Shown piece by piece: positions 44,795 through 55,290 of a stretch of 64,000 bases of DNA (position 1 is the first letter of the stretch; each line of letters opens with the position of its first letter). The notes under the pieces were generated by a model. That model ran no database searches. It was not told the origin of the DNA and saw only the letters and a program-made list of their open reading frames with translations. Made by a program: the position numbers and the translations under genes. The DNA is taken from NCBI GenBank assembly GCA_037447655.1, contig JBBHKE010001983.1:34860-98859 (forward strand), in the 5' to 3' direction. Source of the DNA: Zygnema cylindricum. Its lineage: Eukaryota > Streptophyta > Zygnematophyceae > Zygnematales > Zygnemataceae.

Positions 44795-46741
44795 ATGGAC
44801 ACTCAGGTGGATAAATTTTTCTCCTTCCTTGAACCTTCTCTCTTGCCTTTCCCATGGTTCGTCCTCCCTCTCCTCATCTTCGTCCTTTCCACCCCTCTCC
44901 TCCTCCAACTCCTCCCGTCTTCCACCTCCAAAGGCTCCTCTCTCTCCCTCCCTCCCGGCCACTTCCAATGGCCCATTGTCGGCAATATTCCCCAAATCGC
45001 GTCTGATCCTCTTCCGTTCCGCGCACTTGCCAGGCTGGCAGAATTGTACGGACCCATCGTGTCACTTAGAATCGGTAACGCACCATTTGTCGTCGTTTCT
45101 TCGGTAGAAGCTGCTCGAGAAGTTTTGAAGGAATCGGATGCCGCTTGTTCTGGAAGCCCATTGCCTATGTCAGCGAAAATTATTGCACATGACGGTGAGT
45201 GCAAAAATGGTTTGATTCTGTTGACATTTTGGGATTTTTTTATTTTATTAGAAACAGGAATGTTTGATATTAGGTGGGTTTTTTTTTGGCTTTTCTGAGC
45301 CTCATTCTGGGCTCTAGCTTTGGGTTTTGTTGAGATGTAATTCTGGAAAGTTTGCATCTGTGAATTTTTTATGTTAAGTACATTTTTCAATGTAAAAGAA
45401 TTGAAAATCGTGTGTCAAGAAAGAAAGCCAGGTGCCTCGTCCTCTCCCTCCCCCTATTTCTCTCTCATCCACATAAGCCTTACTCCTACCTTCCCTCTCT
45501 TTCCCTCTCCAGGAAGGAATATTGGGTTCGTACCTCCCGGTCCCCACCTCAAGCTTGTCCGAAAGCTCTGCGCGATGAATCTATTTACCCGAAAACGGCT
45601 CGATGCATGGAAACCCATCCGAGTCGAGGAAATGGTCGCAATGTGCGACGCTGTAACACAAGAAGCCAAATATCGTGATGGTCGTGTGACACTCCGACAC
45701 CACCTAACTCGCGCTACTCTAAACAACATTCTGAGAATGTCGTTCGGAAGACGATTCGAATTTAATGTCCCCGGTAGAACTAATCTGGAAGCCGATGAAT
45801 TTGCTGCCGCGATCAATGAGGTTTTTGATTTATTGGGAGCTTTTAATTTGGCGGATTATATTCCGATGTTACGCCCATTTGATCCTTTGAAGGTAAAAAC
45901 TCGGTGTGAAAAAGTGAGAGAATTTATGGATAAGTGGCTCGGAGATGAGATCGAATCTCACCGGAGGAAATTGTCAGAATAGGGAATTGTTTCCAAGGAT
46001 ACCAGGAAACTTCCTCAAGATTTTTGTGACGCTCTTTTATTGGCGGACAATGAAGAAAAACTGGGAGAAATTGAGATGATTGGGGTTATACAGGATATGA
46101 TTGTGGGTGGTACGGATACGAGTGCCGGAACAGTTGAATGGGCGATGATTGAACTTCTTTCGAATCCGGAAATTACGTCTAAATTGAGAGAGGAAGCGGG
46201 AACTGTTTTTGGTAAATTTGGGGAGAAGCAAGAAGAAAACGCTTTTGTTTCTGATGAGAAAGTGAGGGATTTAGAGAGTCAACTTCTCGAGCTTCCCTAT
46301 TTGAAAGCCGTCGTGAAGGAAACTCTTCGTCATCGAACCCTCGGTCCTTTACTCATGCCCCATGTAGCCGTTGAAAATGTCGTTCTGGGGAATGGAAAAT
46401 ATCATGTGCCACGTGGCACAACGATTCAGGTCAATCAGTGGGCAATACACCATGATCCTGCCTTGTGGCCGGATCCCCATGTATTTAAACCGGAGCGATT
46501 TCTTGAGAAAGATCTCAAAATTCGGGGAATCTATTTTAGTTTTATTCCTTTCGGATCCGGTAGGAGAATGTGTCCGGCGTATAACTTGGGGTATCCGATG
46601 GTGGTTTTGGAACTCCCCCATTTGGTTCACGAGTTTGGGTGGAGTTTGGAGGGGGGAAAGCTTCTTGATGCGTCATCAAAGTTTGGACTCAGTCTGTGGC
46701 CAGCCATGCCGCTAAAAGCCATAGCCATACCTCGTAAGTAG
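44795..46741 (+). pseudogene. A-type (CYP71-clan-like) cytochrome P450 with an in-frame stop
   Basis: Membrane-anchored mono-oxygenase of plant specialised metabolism; substrate unknown. Exons 44795-45194 and 45513-46741 give 542 codons before the final stop, slightly longer than the usual ~500. Signal-anchor helix near residues 20-45 (FVLPLLIFVLSTPLLLQLL), hinge LPPGHFQWPIVGN, C-helix region VPPGPHLKLVRKL, I-helix GGTDTS (332-337), ExxR as E403-TL-R406, PERF motif FKPERF (near 459), and heme loop FGSGRRMCPA with Cys 487; the Gly usual two places after Cys is Ala. Codon 290 (45980-45982) is TAG in the loop before the I-helix, while the frame and all motifs stay intact on both sides. This is either a very young pseudogene, a base-call error, or a readthrough case. 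A copia element sits 337 bases downstream. Confidence 0.9.
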
Positions 46742-47077
46742 GGAACAATGGGAGAAGGAACAAGGAAGGGAAGACGAGAGGGGAGGGAGAGGAGACGAGG
46801 GAGAGAGAGTAGGAGAAGGGAAGTAGAGCGAAGAGGAGGATGGTCAAGAAAGAGGAGATAAGAGGGAAACAAGGAAGAGAGTGATGGGAGATCGTAAGGA
46901 GAAGGAGAGAGGAGAGAACTGGGAGGAGGAGAGATTTTTGGGTGCAAGAATAAAACAAGGCGTCTTTCTTTTTTGAGTGATGCGAGGAGTTAGGGAATAG
47001 TTGAGTACAGATGAAACATGTAAATGGGTCTCCTTGTTTTGTTTTGTTTGGGGATAAAAGAAATTGTTGATTGTGTA
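46742..47077. other. P450 3' flank
   Basis: A purine-rich run (GGGAGAAGGAACAAGG type) to about 46930, then ordinary AT-rich DNA up to the copia insertion; the likely P450 3' UTR. Confidence 0.5.
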
Positions 47078-47522
47078 TGTTAAGGGACATTTAGCGTCAG
47101 GTTATTTTTGTCTTGTCCGTACTTTTTCTTACGTCGGTCAAGTCTTGTTGACCGTCTTATCCGGACGTCTCATTTTGGTCCTATCCGTACTTCCATACGT
47201 CGGTCCAGTCATTTGTACTTTTTCGTTACATACGTCGGTCTAATCTTTTTACGTAGAAGTCCTTTGACCGTCTGTCCAGTCTTTTGGGCGACGGTCCAAT
47301 CTTTTGTCTTACATACATTTGTTAGAATCTAGACTAGGATTCCCTTGTTACAGCGCACCATAGAGCGCTTAGACTCCACAGTAATTAGCATTGTATATTT
47401 TGTATATAAGTGACACTTCTCACTTAATGAAATCATCCCAAATACAAATCAATTCCTCTCTCCAATGCATTGATCTTTCTCTTGTGTACAATTTCATGGC
47501 TTCCGCCAATCCACCTCCAATA
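47078..47522 (+). repeat. 5' LTR
   Basis: Begins TGTTAAGGGACATTTAGCG and ends CCTCCAATA, directly against the primer site. It contains TATATAAG at 47403-47410. Its last 27 bases are the first nine codons of gag. Confidence 0.9.
47403..47410 (+). promoter_or_regulatory. LTR TATA box
   Basis: TATATAAG about 86 bases before the gag ATG, repeated in the 3' LTR at 51431-51438. Confidence 0.55.
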
Positions 47523-47903
47523 GGTTATGGGCCTAGCCATGCCACTTCTAATAGTATCCAGAAGTTTGATGGCCAAATTTTTTATGATTGGTCATTTTCA
47601 GCCATGCGTTTTTTCAAACACGAGAAGATTTGGGACCATTTTATAGGAATTTCAAAACCTCCTTTCCTTTCCTCTACTGATACACCAGCAGAAAAAGTTA
47701 CCAAAAAGTTGGCGATAGCTACATGGAAACAAGAGGATGAGGATGCGCACGCTCGTCTATTGATGTCACTTTTTACCGAGCGCACTCGTCTTATTCGCGG
47801 CGCCTCCTCTTCCGCCGAGGCTTGGAGTCGTCTTCAAGCACCTTACATTCAAACCGGATGGGCCGCTCGCCGAATTCAAAACGAGCGTTTTTTAACTCCA
47901 TGA
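47496..47903 (+). CDS. copia Gag, N-terminal part
   Basis: Starts MASANPPPIGYGPS. The first nine codons lie in the LTR and the next four in the primer site. Continues with FDGQIFYDWSFSAMRFF (the copia Gag N-terminal fold) and stops at 47903 after a frameshift. The frame +1 from there (47900-48184) continues Gag with SIQDWISTVE and HLSDEDLSSTLLVGLPE. A CCHC zinc knuckle (C-AY-C-KRKG-H-SVED-C) follows at about 48214-48255, then a TGA. Confidence 0.8.
   Translation: MASANPPPIGYGPSHATSNSIQKFDGQIFYDWSFSAMRFFKHEKIWDHFIGISKPPFLSSTDTPAEKVTKKLAIATWKQEDEDAHARLLMSLFTERTRLIRGASSSAEAWSRLQAPYIQTGWAARRIQNERFLTP
47523..47535 (+). promoter_or_regulatory. primer-binding site, tRNA-iMet anticodon half
   Basis: GGTTATGGGCC starts at the base after the LTR. 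It is complementary to the anticodon loop of initiator tRNA-Met (GGCCCAUAACC), as in Drosophila copia, whose primer site reads almost the same. It also encodes GYG of Gag. Confidence 0.7.
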
Positions 47904-48266
47904 AAAAGCCGTCGGAATCTATACAGGATTGGATTAGCACAGTCGAATTGTCGGCCGGAAAATGCACCATGATAGGCGTGCATCTTTCCGACGAGGACCT
48001 CTCTTCAACCCTTTTGGTAGGACTCCCTGAAACCTTTTCCCCTTTCATTTCCTCGTTTGACAATCTAGACCAATCCATTCCCTTTCACTCACTTTGTAGC
48101 AAACTTTTGCATGAAGAGACAAAACTTCTCTCTTTTTCTGCTCCAAATCTCACTAATGTAAATGCCTTTATTGCCGAAAATTAGAAGACTAACTCTAGGG
48201 GGGGTGCAGCGTTTGTTTTGCGCCTACTGCAAAAGAAAAGGACATTCCGTTGAAGACTGTTGAAAA

Positions 48267-50388
48267 TTGGCGAGGCGGAACGCAGCTCAGGCTTCCAATC
48301 CCCCTAAAACTGGGGGGAATGCCAACATTGCCCATGTCAACCCACCAGTTCTTCCCACCCTCCCACTCCCTCCACACATTTCTTTCCCGCCAAATTTTCC
48401 TTATCCTCACCATTATTCCCCTTCTCCATCATTTCCACAATCTTCTAACGCCGCAGCGCACTATGCCTCTTCAAACCCCGTAAACCTCCCTTGGTCCACC
48501 GCTTTCTCCCCACATTTTCCCTCTAATTATCCCACTCCAATAGCTTCCCCTTTTGTCCTCCCTCTCTCACCAAAATTTGGATACAGAAATGTTGCCCATC
48601 ATATCCCAAATTCTGTCACTCCGGATACTCAATTTCCACTAGGGTATGCTTTTCTATCTCAAACCCCTGTCGATTGGCTAATAGATAGTGGTGCAAGTCA
48701 CCACCTTTCGCCACGATCTGATTGGATCACTCACCTTTCTCCTCTATCATCTCCTATGCAGATTCGTTCAGGCGACGACCGCATTTTGTTGGCTACTCAT
48801 TTTGGCAACGTCAACGTCCCTAATGTGTCTATTCACATTCGGAACGTACTCTTTGTTCCTGGTCTAGCTAGGAATTTCTTTTCTGTCAAAGTCGCCACTT
48901 TTGACGGCTTAAAAGCTGAATTTAATAATGATAGAGTAACGTTTTTTGATAGAAAAGACAATAGTACTGTAGGTTTTGGAGTAGCAAGAGATTCTATATA
49001 CGTCCTACAATCCTATAGTACGCTTAAGATATTTGCTTTGCTAGTGTCGAAAGTTTTCCACTTTGGCATTTAAGATATGGTCATTTAAATAGCGAAAGTT
49101 TGAGTACTTTGCCAAATCTTGTAACTGGACTAAATTCATTCTCTAACAAATCTTTGGATTTTTGTCACGGTTGCGCGCAAGGAAAAATGCCGTGTCACTC
49201 ATTTCCCACTAACACTACTGTCATCACTGAACCACTTGCACTTATACATACGGACGTGTGTGGACCCATGCGCACGCGTAGCTACAGTGGATCCCTTTAT
49301 TTTTTCACTTTCATTGACCACGCCACTCGTTTTTCACACGTGTATCCAATCTGTCACAATGTGACGTTTTTGCCCGATTTCAGGAATTTAAGGCGTTGGC
49401 AGAAAATTTTCACAACAAACGAATCAAGGTCTTGCGCAGTGACAATGGTGGCGAATTTTTGTCCAACCAATTTTCTGAATTTCTCATGCAACATGGAATC
49501 TCACGTCATTTAACGGCGCCTCGGACGCCACAACAAAACGGCATTGCAGAAAGGTACAATCGAACATTACATGACATGTCACGCTCTATGCTGTACTTTG
49601 CGAATTTGCCTTATGAATTTTGGGAAGAGGCTGTCGTTTGTGCAAAATATTTACGCAATCTTTGTCCCACTAACGCTTTACCAAAATCTAATCCCATGGA
49701 AGCATGGTCCTCTGTCAAACCAGATATACGCCACCTTAAAATCTTTGGTTGTGAAAGCGTGGTACAAAGACCTCCAATCGGACGTCAAATTGGGCGCTCG
49801 CGCATTTCGTGGCATTTTCATTGGGTACGCTCCAAATTCCAAAGCGTAGCGCATCTGGAGTCCTTCCCAGTATCGCAGCATCGCGTCATCACTACCAGAG
49901 AAGTAATTTTCAACAAAACGCCACTACTCCAAACCTTGTCTCGTATGCCCTTCCCTTCCCGTCTTCCCCCATTATCCGACTTTCCTTCTTTCACCCTCTA
50001 TGACCCTCTTCCCCCAAACCTTCCCCTTCAATCTCTTCAGCCATCTAAATTCACCTACCTTACACCTTCCCACCCCTCTCCTGTTAATCCTCCCATATTT
50101 TCCCCCTCATCATCTTCAAGTCTCCCTCCTCCTCCATCTTCTCCTACCCCCTTTGTTTTCCCGGCTGCTCCCATCACTCCTGCCAGCCACTCAGCTGCCC
50201 TTCCTCTTCATCTTGTCACAAATTCTGAAGATAATTCCTCCTCTCCCCCTCTTTCCCAAGATGATCCGCTTTTTGAGAATCTTTCTCCCACAATTTTTTC
50301 CCACTCACCTCTTCTTGGGCCTTTTGCTCCTCTTGAGCCATCACTTCCCGATCTTGAGCCTTCCTTTCTTCCTGATCCCTCTCCTTAA
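48267..50388 (+). pseudogene. copia protease and integrase region
   Basis: 48267-49073 encodes a Pro-rich spacer, then protease (DWLIDSGASHHL with the catalytic Asp). After a frame change, 49100-49400 holds the pre-integrase HHCC zinc region (ending LDFCHGCAQGKM) and the first integrase Asp (IHTDVCGPM). 49396-50388 holds the second Asp (SDNGGEF) and Glu (QQNGIAERYNRTL), then LKIFGCE and a Pro/Ser-rich linker. All three DDE residues are present, but the frames are interrupted near 49075 and 49380. Confidence 0.85.
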
Positions 50389-50451
50389 CCTCGCCGAAAC
50401 CCCGCACGCTCTAGAGTTCCCCCTTCGCGGCCAAACGTGTCTTTCGTTATC

Positions 50452-50984
50452 TACAGGGCACTAAAACTCTTTGTCTCACATATTCTTCCTCTGGCTCTAG
50501 TACTCTTACGGGTTTTGTTGATTCAGATTGGGCACAAGATGAGCTTTCCCGCCGTTCCACCACTGGCTCGTGCTTCTTTTTGGGCAATGGTCTCATCTCT
50601 TGGTCATGCAGAAAGCAACCTACCACGGCATGCTCCAGCACTGAGCCAGAATATATGGCCGCTTGTCACGCTGCCAAGGAAGCTGTCTGGCTTCGGACTC
50701 TACTTTCCAATCTTGGGTTTCCCCCTTCAGTCCTTACTCCTATCTTTTCTGATTCCCAGGGAGCTCTTGCTTTGATCCGCAATCGTGTTCACCACAAGCG
50801 GACGAAGCACATCGACATTCAGTATCATTACTCTCGGGAGCGGGTCGAAGATGGCACTCTCCAGTTTCTTTATGTCAAATCCGCCGACCAAGTGGCCGAT
50901 TATCTCACTAAGGCTCTTCATCGCCCTCACTTTGAGCAGCACCACCTCTCCTCTGGCATTCGTCTTCTTCTTCCTCCTGGCTAA
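50452..50984 (+). pseudogene. copia RNase H region
   Basis: RYLQGTKTLCLTY opens the segment joined directly to the linker. Then GFVDSDWAQDELSRRSTTG, SWSCRKQPTTACSSTEPEY, FSDSQGALALIRN and KHIDIQYHYSRERV, the complete copia RNase H. It ends at 50984. The preceding RT is absent. Confidence 0.85.
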
Positions 50985-51098
50985 ATTTCCTTTGTTTTCA
51001 TCTCAATCTACTTTCTAGTTTTCGCTTGAGTCTTCCTCTTCCTCCTGGCTAAATTTCCTTTGTTTTCATCTCAATCTACTTTCTAGTTTTCGCTTGAG
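50965..51098 (+). repeat. 68-bp tandem duplication before the 3' LTR
   Basis: CTTCCTCCTGGCTAAATTTC through TTTTCGCTTGAG occurs twice in a row. The second copy leads into the polypurine GAGGGGTGG at the LTR border. Confidence 0.85.
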
Positions 51099-51104
51099 GG
51101 GTGG

Positions 51105-51550
51105 TGTTAACGGACATTTAGCGTCAGGTTATTTTTGTCTTGTCCGTACTTTTTCTTACGTCGGTCAAGTCTTGTTGACCGTCTTATCCGGACGTCTCAC
51201 TTTTGGTCCTATCCGTACTTCCATACGTCGGTCCAGTCATTTGTACTTTTTCGTTACATACGTCGGTCTAGTCTTTTTACGTAGAAGTCCTTTGACCGTC
51301 GGTCCAGTCTTTTGGGCGACGGTCCAGTCTTTTGTCTTACATACATTTGTTAAAATCTAGACTAGGATTCCCTTGTTACAGCGCACCATAGAGCGCTTAG
51401 ACTCCACAGTAATTAGCATTGTATATTTTGTATATAAGTGACACTTCTCACTTAATGAAATCATCCCAAATACAAATCAATTCCTCTCTCTAATGCATTG
51501 ATCTTTCTCTTGTGTACAATTTCATGGCTTCCGCCAATCCACCTCCAATA
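51105..51550 (+). repeat. 3' LTR
   Basis: Matches 47078-47522, including the gag-start bases (ATGGCTTCCGCC at 51523-51534). Preceded by a short polypurine tract and followed by the GTGTA target duplication. Confidence 0.9.
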
Positions 51551-51555
51551 GTGTA

Positions 51556-53990
51556 TAGGTCGTGGTATTTTTGTTTTTTTTTCTTTTCCTCTTGTCCTTC
51601 TTATTCGGGTAATGTTTTGGGTAGATGAAGGTTCAAATCGTCTCGTTGTTAGATGATAAGTTTCTCTGGTCGTTATGACTGTGAACTTGATATCTGTAGT
51701 CAGGTTTTTCTTTCAGTGTGGAATATTTTGTATTCATGTTGCATATTCTATAACGATATGACGTCAGAATGCCTGGCAAATTTTGTATTTATTTTATTTC
51801 CTCCTGGACAACGGACAGTTGTTTACTACTTAGCAGTATGCTAATTTTGTATTTATTTTATTTCCTCCTGGACAATGCACAGTTGTTTACTACTTAGCAG
51901 TATCTTCCATCTCTAAATTTGGAAAGACTGATTGTCATCATTTGAATTGGGAGAATTGACTCATGATTGACTTAAAAATACTTGAATTGAAAAATAATGA
52001 TTCCTTTTACTCATGCATAATTATTTCATCAGGATAAGAGAATATCTCATTTGTGATGTTTGTTTGTGAAGTATTACTTCTTAACAGAGTCTATCAGCTC
52101 CTTTTGCAAAATCCTGGAAATGTATCGGGAATTTACAGTTGATATACCCCAATTAGACGTGTGTACAATGCTCAAATGTTGATGCATATCGATTGTCGAG
52201 ATTCTGCATACAATTATGAACTTTGATTCCTCTCGTTTGTAAAAGTAGCAGATGAAACATCCAACACATACAATATACATGGGATTGAACTGTATGGTTG
52301 TTTCCTAGTTGCCTTTTTGCTTTTGAATATGACGACCTTTATGACAGGTAAATTAATGAGCTTTGAATTCGCAATGGTTTGGTGAGATGTGAATGGGCTG
52401 TTTCTAATAAAATATTAAGAAAGTAAAAAGTGGTCGCAAAAGTGGTCGATATTTTTACAGGTATTTTTTTTCTGTATCGTCAATATAGACCAATTATGAT
52501 ACACTAGTAAAAATTGATACCCTTGTCAATACTCGAATTTGGATTTAGGTTGTTCACGTTTTGGCAAGTTAGGACATAAATAAACAAAAAAATCTCGTAA
52601 TTTTAGTGGTTATAAATTGTTATTATATTTAATAATGAATTATACCAAAATATATCGTAGATATGTGAAACTCTGTCTGCATCTGTATGATTTACATATC
52701 TTTTAAATCTTTATTTGCTTTTTCTAGAACCATAGTAATGTGTCTGAACTAATTGAACTTGTGAAGATTGTAGAGGACAAAAAAATCCCAAAAGTCCTAA
52801 GTTTTTAGAAGAATTACACAACGAAAAAAATCCCAAAAGTCAAAAAAAAAATGTAAGTAATAGCGATGAAAAACTTTGTCAATACATAAGCTTATTACTT
52901 TAAACATTCGAATAAAAAATCATGCGCATCTTCTTCTTTCTGATTCAGGAAGATAATTTTTTTTTGTCTCGCAAAACGATTTCTTTTGTGTTCTTTTTGA
53001 GTTTGTATGAGCAAATCGCCTAGCGCTTACGATGGCTGTTTGTTTTGTTTATAAGGTGAACCTCCACCTTAAACACCAAGTGAGGATAATTTAGAACAAC
53101 CATTTCTCGTTATTTTCCCTCGAGAGAGAAAAAGAAAAAAAATGAACACCCCATAAGCTGGTTTTCCATGGAGCACCAACGAGATATTGCAGTATTAGAC
53201 ACGACGATAGAAAGAATGAAAAAGGATGCAGCAATGAAAAAATTGAAGGTAGTAAAAACAAAGAAGGTGCAGAAGAGAAAAAATCCTTTAAAGTCTGTAA
53301 AATTTTACAAAAACAAAAATCAGATTCAAATCTAGAGATAGAATGTTCCAAATACCTCAAGAGTAACGGAAATAAAATTTACCTATTTTCGTTTCCTTCA
53401 ACGATGTCTTTCATTATTTCTGCTTTATCTGTTTAACCCATTTTGGTGCCCTCTCTTATTCTAATGCCTTTCATTTCGTCAATTTGTTCTTTTATTGTTG
53501 CCTGCTATTCGTTTGACTCTTTTTTACAGAATAAAATGTTTGTAATAAAAAAATAGCAAGCCTTCCACGTGTTCATTCACCTTTTATCGATTTTTTCCAT
53601 CTCAAAGTCCTTTTAAACTGGTTAGTCGTTTGCATATGTTGTCTGTCTTAAAAAGGAAGTCTGCTTTTAATATTTTCAGAGTTTTATTTTTTATTTTTTT
53701 TAACTTAAGTGTCACTCGTGAGGGAAAACAATAAACATTTTGTTTCATCCATATGTCATCTACTAGCACTATACTTGTTGTACTATTCTGATGATGTTAC
53801 CATGATAGTATAATCAGAAAAACTGATTCAGGCTGTTGGTGTTCAAGACATGTTTATTTTTTGTGAAAAAAATATCTTGTGTATGTGAGCATTTAAACAT
53901 TTTTTGGCTTGTCCTATTCTAACGATTTAGCGTGATGATGTAATATGATGATGCAATTAAACTTTACCAATTATGGCTATTTATTCTGCA
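51556..53990. other. intergenic, no gene seen
   Basis: AT-rich. Contains a tandem pair of about 65 bases at 51775-51904 (TTTTGTATTTATTTTATTTC plus CTCCTGGACAA, CAGTTGTTTACTACTTAGCA). A short inverted repeat AAGGTGAACC-TCCACCTT lies near 53053. Nothing else assigned. Confidence 0.5.
51775..51904. repeat. ~65-bp tandem duplication
   Basis: Two adjacent copies differing at a few bases, ending TACTTAGCAGTAT in both. Confidence 0.85.
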
Positions 53991-53999
53991 CACAAATGA

Positions 54000-55290
54000 G
54001 CCTCTAACTGAGTCAAATTGAGTCCAAATGATTCTAATTATTCAAATTGAGTCCTTTCGAGTATAATTGGGTAGAGCCGAGTCTAACTAAGTCGAAGTGA
54101 GTCTAACTGAGTCGAATTGAATTGATGTCGAATTGAGTCTAATTGAGTCGATTTTGGTCCAATTGAGTCTAATGAAGTGGAATCACGTATTATTGAGTTT
54201 ACTTGAGTCTTGTTAATTCCACTCGAGTCAAATTGAGTTTACTTGAGTCTGATTGTGTCGAATCGTGTATTACTGAGTCAATGAAGTCAGATTAATTCTA
54301 ATCGAGTAGAATTGAGCCTAAATGACTCGTATTGCGTCGAATCGAGACTAGTTGGGAGTAATTGATTTGAATTGAGGTAAATTTTGAGTCTAATGGAGTC
54401 TGATTGAGTTAAACTGAGAGGAATTGAGGTAAATTTTGAGTCTAATGGAGTCTGATTGAGCTAAACTAAGAGGAATCGAGTCAAGCTGAGTCTATTTGAA
54501 CCACAGTAGTCTGAATGAGTCGAATCAAGTCTTATTGAGTCTAATTTCTAAATAATTTCAATTTAATCCATTCGAGTCTACTCGAGTCGGATTGAGTCTA
54601 GATGAGTTTAATTGGTTCTAATTGAGTGTGATTGAGTCGAATTGAGTCTCATTGGGTCTAATTGAGTGAATTGATGTGAATTGAGTCGAATTGAGTAGAA
54701 TTGAGTCTATTTGCGTCTAACTGAGGCTAACCGAGTCTAATTTTAATCTAAACTATCTGTATTGAGTCGAATTGAGACTAGGAGAGTGTAATTGATTTGA
54801 AAAGAGTTTAATTCTGAGACTAATAGAGTCTGCTTGTGTCAAACTGAGGGAAATTAGTCTACCTGAGTCTATTTGAACCCAATTGAGACTTATTGAGTCT
54901 AATTGAGTCAAATCACGTCTTATTGAGTCCGTCCATTTGAGTCTACTTGATTCAAATTGAGCCTAGATGAGTTTAATTGATTCTAATTGATTGCGATTGA
55001 GTCGAATTGAGTCCAATCAAGTCGAACTAAGTCCAATCGAGTCGAAATGAGTTTAAGTGATTCGTATTGAGTCGAATTGAGAAAGTTGAGTGTAGCTGAT
55101 TTGAATTGAGTTAAATTTTCAGTCTAATGGAGTCTGAAAGAGCAAAATGAGAGGAATTGAGTCTAGCTGAGTCTATTTGAACCAAATCAAGTCTTATTGA
55201 CTCTAATTTCTAAATAATGTCAATTGAATCCATTCGAGTCTACTTGAGTCGAATTGAGTATTTTTGATTCAAATTGAGTCTGGATGAGAG
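54000..55290. repeat. AATTGAGTC minisatellite with higher-order structure
   Basis: About 1.3 kb of a degenerate 10-11 base unit, consensus AATTGAGTCT/G. Longer blocks recur: TAGATGAGTTTAATTG at about 54600 and 54967, and GAGGAATTGAGGTAAATTTT twice near 54360-54450. So 60-base and roughly 370-base higher-order units are present. Stops in all frames exclude coding. Confidence 0.85.

Larger units (their letters stand above)
47078..51550 (+). mobile_element. young Ty1/copia retrotransposon lacking reverse transcriptase
   Basis: Two LTRs (445 and 446 bases) enclose gag, protease, integrase and RNase H in copia order, flanked by the 5-bp target duplication GTGTA (47073-47077 and 51551-51555). By eye the LTRs differ at about seven bases plus one indel, about 1.6-1.8%, so insertion is recent. 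Between the Pro/Ser linker after integrase and the RNase H start there is no RT (no palm motif, no YVDD); total length is only 4.47 kb. gag carries a frameshift and a TGA just after the zinc knuckle. The copy must have been mobilised in trans, or lost RT after insertion. Confidence 0.93.

Noticed and set aside
47108-47332. 74-codon frame in the LTR, repeated at 51094-51360
   Set aside because: Composed of short CGTCGGTCC-like repeats in U3; the copies differ by frameshift, so no coding constraint.
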